38,119 nucleotides of DNA, taken from the NCBI GenBank assembly GCA_019118585.1, contig DWYS01000064.1:1-38119 (forward strand), in the 5' to 3' direction. The notes below the pieces were generated by a model. It saw only the letters and a program-made list of their open reading frames with translations, was not told where the DNA came from and ran no database searches. Below are positions 34,756 to 38,119 of this stretch, piece by piece (position 1 is the stretch's first letter; each line of letters starts with the position of its first letter). A program made the translations under genes and the position numbers. The stretch is from Candidatus Enterocloster faecavium (GTDB lineage: Bacteria; Bacillota; Clostridia; Lachnospirales; Lachnospiraceae).

Positions 34756-34784
34756 ATAGTAACATACTTTATGATTTTTAGCAA
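34756..34784 (-). promoter_or_regulatory. Sigma-A promoter of the LacI-YjjI-nucleoside operon
   Basis: On the minus strand TTGCTA (-35, 4 of 6), a 17-bp spacer and TACTAT (-10, 4 of 6), followed closely by the palindromic operator. The leader to the LacI start codon is about 118 nt. Confidence 0.6.
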
Positions 34785-34923
34785 CTGATATTCCGGTATT
34801 TTTCGACTTAAATTATCTATTTATCACAACACGGACGGCGGTTAAAAAGATGCCCTCCCCCCTGGGCTTTCCCCCTCATTTTTCACAATGTAAAGGCTGT
34901 GGTTTCTGCAAGGAAAAATATGG

Positions 34924-34951
34924 TTGCCGCTGTCATGATTTCGGCTATAAT
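34924..34951 (+). promoter_or_regulatory. Sigma-A promoter of the YitT-family gene
   Basis: TTGCCG (-35, 4 of 6), 16-bp spacer and a perfect TATAAT (34946-34951), about 75 bp before the leader reaches the YitT start. It diverges from the LacI operon. Confidence 0.65.
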
Positions 34952-34978
34952 AGGGCTGACAGATTCAATACAAAAAAA

Positions 34979-35025
34979 GCGGCCGAAGGCCGCAAAGGGA
35001 GGAATTCTTCCTGCTCTTGCAGGAA
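34979..35025 (+). promoter_or_regulatory. Structured leader with hairpin covering the YitT ribosome binding site
   Basis: Two hairpins precede the ATG at 35033. GCGGCC-GAA-GGCCGC lies at 34979-34993. TTCCTGC-TCTT-GCAGGAA lies at 35008-35025, and its right arm contains the AGGAA ribosome binding site. This would limit translation unless opened. Confidence 0.6.
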
Positions 35026-35032
35026 ACACATC

Positions 35033-35896
35033 ATGAAACAGATTGAAAATCCTTATATGAGGACATTCGCAGAGTATGCAATTATCACCGCCAGCATGAT
35101 GCTCATGGCGGCAGGTACCTATTTCTTCAAGTTTCCCAACAACTTTTCCTTTGGAGGGGTAGCAGGCTTTTCCACTGTGGTCAGCGCCCTGACCAGTTTG
35201 TCGGCCAGCGATTTTACCTCCATCGCCAACATTGTACTGCTGTTTTTCGGCTTCGCTTTTCTGGGGCGGGATTTCGGATTTAAGACCGTTTACGCCACCC
35301 TGGTAATGTCCGCCGGGCTGTGGATTTTTGAGCGTTTCTGTCCATTGACCCACACCATTACCGACCAGCCTCTCTTAGAGCTGCTCTTTGCCGTTTTCCT
35401 GCCCGGAATCGGCAGCGCAGTGCTCTTTAACATCGGGGCTTCCAGCGGCGGCACGGACATCATCGCCATGATCTTGAAAAAACACACCAGCCTGAACATC
35501 GGAACCGTTCTCATGCTGGTGGACGTAGCTGCAGTGGTTTCCTCCTTCTTCGTGTTCGGACCGGAAACCGGCCTGTTCTCTCTGGTAGGACTGGCTGCCA
35601 AGTCTTTGGTAATCGACAACGTGATCGAGAGCATTAACCTGTGCAAATGCTTCAATATCATCTGCGATGACGCAGAACCGATCTGCAGCTATATCATCCA
35701 CACCTTAGGGCGCAGCGCCACCGTATACAAGGCTCAGGGAGCTTTTTCCCACCATCAGAAAACCATCATCCTGACCACCATGCATCGGGGCCAGGCGGTA
35801 AAGCTGAGAAATTTCATCCGGCGCACGGAGCCCACCGCCTTTATCCTGATTTCAAACTCCAGTGAGATTATTGGAAAAGGATTTTTGAGCCATTAA
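35033..35896 (+). CDS. YitT-family membrane protein (DUF161/DUF2179)
   Basis: 287 residues from the ATG at 35033. The frame is open further upstream, but that part is Cys/Lys-rich leader without coding character. Five to six TM segments fill residues about 10-195, with FSFGGVAGFSTV and the GASSGGTDIIAMIL motif typical of YitT proteins. The C-terminal DUF2179 domain (about 205-280) is cytoplasmic. The molecular role of the family is not known. It has its own promoter and ends before a terminator-like hairpin. Confidence 0.9.
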   Translation: MKQIENPYMRTFAEYAIITASMMLMAAGTYFFKFPNNFSFGGVAGFSTVVSALTSLSASDFTSIANIVLLFFGFAFLGRDFGFKTVYATLVMSAGLWIFERFCPLTHTITDQPLLELLFAVFLPGIGSAVLFNIGASSGGTDIIAMILKKHTSLNIGTVLMLVDVAAVVSSFFVFGPETGLFSLVGLAAKSLVIDNVIESINLCKCFNIICDDAEPICSYIIHTLGRSATVYKAQGAFSHHQKTIILTTMHRGQAVKLRNFIRRTEPTAFILISNSSEIIGKGFLSH

Positions 35897-36096
35897 AATT
35901 TGCCACAGGCGATCAGGGACTCCCCCTGCTCTACCCACAGAGAATTCATGTGATAAAGAACAATCCCATCAAACTCCGCCCGGACTTCCTGAAGGATCTG
36001 CCCGGACGGAGTTTTTAATTGTCCCGGCAGCTCCTCCCGCACGGGGAAGGGGAATCCACCCGGATTTCCGGCCAAAAATGGCAAAAAACGCCATGG
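35893..36096 (-). pseudogene. C-terminal remnant of an AstE/aspartoacylase-like gene
   Basis: The minus-strand frame reads about 67 codons between stop codons and has no proper start. The end (PSGQILQEVRAEFDGIVLY, then EQGESLIACGKF) resembles the C-terminal barrel of succinylglutamate desuccinylase/aspartoacylase (M14-like) proteins. The catalytic part is missing, and the next sequence upstream is the rpoN promoter region. It is best read as a decayed fragment, although a match by chance is not excluded. Confidence 0.5.
35971..36016 (+). terminator. Terminator-like hairpin downstream of the YitT gene
   Basis: AAACTCCGCCCGG (from 35971) pairs with CCGGACGGAGTTT (to 36014) with one mismatch, around a 17-nt loop, and TTTTT follows (36012-36016). 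It is 75 bp past the YitT stop and overlaps the AstE-like remnant, so part of the symmetry may come from the old coding sequence. Confidence 0.65.
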
Positions 36097-36127
36097 CTAT
36101 TTTATTCGTGAAAAAAGCCTAAAACTA

Positions 36128-36136
36128 TGGTAAAAT
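36128..36136 (+). promoter_or_regulatory. Extended -10 promoter candidate for rpoN
   Basis: TGGTAAAAT is a TGn-extended -10 (TAAAAT, 5 of 6) about 60 bp upstream of the rpoN ATG. No convincing -35 is seen. Confidence 0.5.
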
Positions 36137-36196
36137 AAATCCATGAGAATACTGCCCGAAACTTGAGCCGGAACATTTTTACAAAGGAGGAAGTTT

Positions 36197-37570
36197 ATGG
36201 ACCTGAAACTTGAAATGAAGCAAAGCCAGACCTTATCCCAGCGCATGATCCAGTCCGCCGAGATTCTCCAGATGACCGCGGAGGAGCTGAATACATATAT
36301 CAACGAACTGGCCCTGGAAAATCCCGTCATCGATATGGTTTCCCCTGCTACTCCGGGGCAGCCGGAATCCATCGAGCAGCGCCAGTGGCTCAATTCCTTC
36401 AATGAGGAAAACTATTATCTGTATCAGCGCCAGAACAACGATGATGAATACGATTTTCGGGACAGCTGGAATATCCGCACCGATGAAGGAGAGACTCTGA
36501 CCGACTACCTCTGGTCTCAGCTGATCACCGGGGATTTCACCCAACAGGAGCAGGATATTTTAAAATTCATGCTGGAATGCCTGGACAGCAGGGGCTATCT
36601 GGAAGAAGACCTGGAACACATCGCAGAGACCTTTCACATCAGCATGGAAAAAGCAGAATTTCTTCTGGAGACCCTTCAGAGCCTGGACCCCGCCGGAGTC
36701 TGCGCCCGGAATCTGGAAGAATGCCTGCGGATCCAGTTGATCCGCCGCCAGATGGCCACCCCGGCCCTTCTTGCGATCGTGGACCAGGGCCTTGAAATGG
36801 TGGCAAAGAACCAGATAAACGCCATTGCCCGGAAATTCCGCCTGACCGCGGGGGAAGCCGCAGGCTGCTGCCAGATCATCAGATCCTTAAACCCTAAGCC
36901 GGGAGTATCCTTCTCCAGCCGTGAAAAGCTGCGCTACATCATCCCGGACGTCACCATCGTCAAGTTCAAGGACTCCTTCTCCATCCTGCTGAATGAGTCC
37001 ATGTACCCTTCCATCGCCGTCAACAGCTACTACCGCCGGCTGGGGGAAGAATCACAGGCTCAGGAGGTACAGGATTATCTCAGCAATAAGATCCGCCAGG
37101 CGGAATGGGTGAAACAGTGCATCGCCCAGCGCGGAAAGACCCTGATGGACGTCTCCAAGGCTATTTTGGAGCGCCAGGAAGCATTTTTCGCCATGGGCCC
37201 CAGCCATCTGGTACCTCTGACCATGGCAGAACTGGCCGGCCAGCTGGAGCTTCACGAATCTACCGTCAGCCGGGCTGTCAGCAAAAAATATCTCCAGTGT
37301 TCCTGGGGTGTCTACCCCATGAGCTATTTCTTCTCCCGCCGGGTGGGAGCTGCCGGCGATTCCGGCACTGCCGTGACTGCCTCCAAAATCCAGGACATGA
37401 TGGAGGAGATTATCCGGGGAGAGGATAAGAAAAAGCCCTACAGCGACCGGATTCTGGCGGAAAAGCTGGCGGAGCAGGGCGTATCCATCTCCAGGCGCAC
37501 CGTAGCCAAATACCGGGAAGAGAGGGGCATCGGGGATGCATCCAGCCGGAAGGAATATGAAATCAATTAA
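36197..37570 (+). CDS. rpoN: RNA polymerase sigma-54 factor RpoN
   Basis: 457 residues. The N-terminal activator-interacting region (about 1-50) is glutamine/leucine rich (MKQSQTLSQRMIQSAEILQM). It is followed by an acidic linker, the core-binding domain, a helix-turn-helix (HESTVSRAVSKKYLQC) and the C-terminal RpoN box (SRRTVAKYREERGI), which reads the -24 promoter element. AAAGGAGG precedes the ATG. Sigma-54 needs ATP-driven enhancer-binding activators, and none is encoded in this window. A small gene follows after 12 bp. Confidence 0.97.
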   Translation: MDLKLEMKQSQTLSQRMIQSAEILQMTAEELNTYINELALENPVIDMVSPATPGQPESIEQRQWLNSFNEENYYLYQRQNNDDEYDFRDSWNIRTDEGETLTDYLWSQLITGDFTQQEQDILKFMLECLDSRGYLEEDLEHIAETFHISMEKAEFLLETLQSLDPAGVCARNLEECLRIQLIRRQMATPALLAIVDQGLEMVAKNQINAIARKFRLTAGEAAGCCQIIRSLNPKPGVSFSSREKLRYIIPDVTIVKFKDSFSILLNESMYPSIAVNSYYRRLGEESQAQEVQDYLSNKIRQAEWVKQCIAQRGKTLMDVSKAILERQEAFFAMGPSHLVPLTMAELAGQLELHESTVSRAVSKKYLQCSWGVYPMSYFFSRRVGAAGDSGTAVTASKIQDMMEEIIRGEDKKKPYSDRILAEKLAEQGVSISRRTVAKYREERGIGDASSRKEYEIN

Positions 37571-37582
37571 GGAGAAACTGAG

Positions 37583-37924
37583 ATGAGCGATTTTAATAAA
37601 AAGGAAGAGGCCGGAGACTGGGAGCTTTCAGAAGATTTCTATAACGGCGGGACAGACCGGGATCTGAAGCTGGAGGATTTTATGGAGGAAGGAGAGCTGG
37701 AATCGGAGGGGGATTTCCTCTCCGGCTCCGACAAGCGGCTGCAGCAGACGGTCCGGGACATTGAGGCGGTCCTGGCCCTCAGTGCGAAGAGCCGCCCCAT
37801 TTCGGAAATCGCCTCCTCCCTGGGGATGGAACCTTCCTATGTGGAGCTCATTCTCCAGTGCAGCCAGGGCGCCCGTGAAGACGATGCCATCGCCATGGCC
37901 CATCTGGTGCTGATGAGCTTATAA
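37583..37924 (+). CDS. Small acidic protein of unknown function downstream of rpoN
   Basis: 113 residues, which I do not recognise. The first 50 are strongly acidic and look disordered. Residues about 65-100 (SRPISEIASSLGMEPSYVELIL) have the pattern of a small helix-turn-helix. The start is 12 bp after the rpoN stop, with AAGGAGA as RBS, so the two are co-transcribed. Modulation of sigma-54 or DNA binding would be conceivable, but nothing in the sequence proves it. Confidence 0.75.
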   Translation: MSDFNKKEEAGDWELSEDFYNGGTDRDLKLEDFMEEGELESEGDFLSGSDKRLQQTVRDIEAVLALSAKSRPISEIASSLGMEPSYVELILQCSQGAREDDAIAMAHLVLMSL

Positions 37925-38032
37925 AATGAAAGATTCCGGACCGGTTTGAGAAGAAGAAAATGAGGGCGCAGGGCTGAGTATCGGCCTGATGCCCTTAATC
38001 CAGGATTTACCCGAAATAATTTCAGAAACATA

Positions 38033-38061
38033 TTGACAAATCGGAGATTTCTGGGTAGAAT
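38033..38061 (+). promoter_or_regulatory. Near-consensus sigma-A promoter of the tRNA
   Basis: Perfect TTGACA (38033-38038), 17-bp spacer and TAGAAT (38056-38061, 5 of 6), ending 26 bp before the tRNA. This strength is typical of stable RNA operons. Confidence 0.85.
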
Positions 38062-38087
38062 ATTACCGTTGTCAGCAATGACCGCAT

Positions 38088-38119
38088 GCCCAGATAGCTC
38101 AGTTGGTAGAGCAGAGGAC
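38088..38119 (+). tRNA. tRNA, first 32 bases (probably tRNA-Phe; cut by window end)
   Basis: Starts GCCCAGATAGCTCAGTTGG, with an acceptor arm GCCCAGA, D-arm GCTC...GAGC and the first half of the anticodon stem (GAGGA). The window ends at position 32, just before the anticodon, so the amino acid is not shown. The acceptor and stem sequences resemble tRNA-Phe of Firmicutes. Confidence 0.8.

Noticed and set aside
34850-35032. N-terminal extension of the YitT-family protein
   Set aside because: It would span the promoter and both leader hairpins, and its Cys/Lys-rich sequence does not fit the family.
37925-38032. Terminator after the rpoN-downstream gene
   Set aside because: An AGGGC...GCCCT pairing is visible around 37962-37996, but inner pairing is poor and no T run follows.

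Overview
The window looks like chromosome from a spore-forming member of the Clostridia, most likely Lachnospiraceae. The core genes are GC-rich and strongly Firmicute: mutS2, the YhaM exoribonuclease, YitT, an OmpR-type two-component pair, sigma-54 and a YyaC-type spore protease homologue. Species cannot be set from the sequence alone.

Positions 1-8237 are the end of a phage-defence island and are visibly more AT-rich than the rest, above all the gene at 3900-8237. The island holds the 3' end of a BREX type 1 pglZ, a complete brxL, a small two-TM membrane protein of unknown function, a 434-bp repeat-bearing spacer, and a 1445-residue STAND NTPase with an N-terminal PD-(D/E)XK/Mrr-like nuclease, which has the layout of the Avs antiviral sensors. 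The other BREX genes would lie upstream, outside the window.

Positions 8327-24387 are mostly housekeeping. rlmD and yhaM form a minus-strand pair. Next comes an HtrA-like PDZ protein that has lost two of its three catalytic residues, then mutS2 with a response regulator and histidine kinase on the plus strand. A minus-strand group follows: a LysM protein with a degenerate JAMM-like domain, a DUF5711-like membrane protein and a ROK glucokinase. After it come yyaC, then a cupin gene and a nucleotidyltransferase with their own promoter and terminator, and an M20 peptidase.

Positions 24288-34784 look like one long minus-strand transcription unit. It starts at a sigma-A promoter with a perfect 14-bp LacI/CcpA-type operator just downstream. 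The order is LacI regulator, the glycyl radical enzyme YjjI, its activase YjjW, an amidohydrolase of the nucleoside/purine deaminase type, a BMP-type nucleoside ABC transporter (ATPase and two permeases), a stand-alone homologue of the RarA/MgsA C-terminal domain, and the BMP lipoprotein. A strong hairpin closes it. The unit suggests uptake and anaerobic breakdown of a nucleoside-like compound, and it links the uncharacterised YjjI enzyme to nucleosides, as in Escherichia coli, where yjjI/yjjW lie beside the deo operon.

Positions 34785-38119 carry a YitT-family membrane protein with its own promoter and a hairpin over its ribosome binding site, a short remnant of an AstE-like gene, rpoN with a small downstream gene of unknown function, and the first 32 bases of a tRNA (probably Phe) behind a near-consensus promoter.
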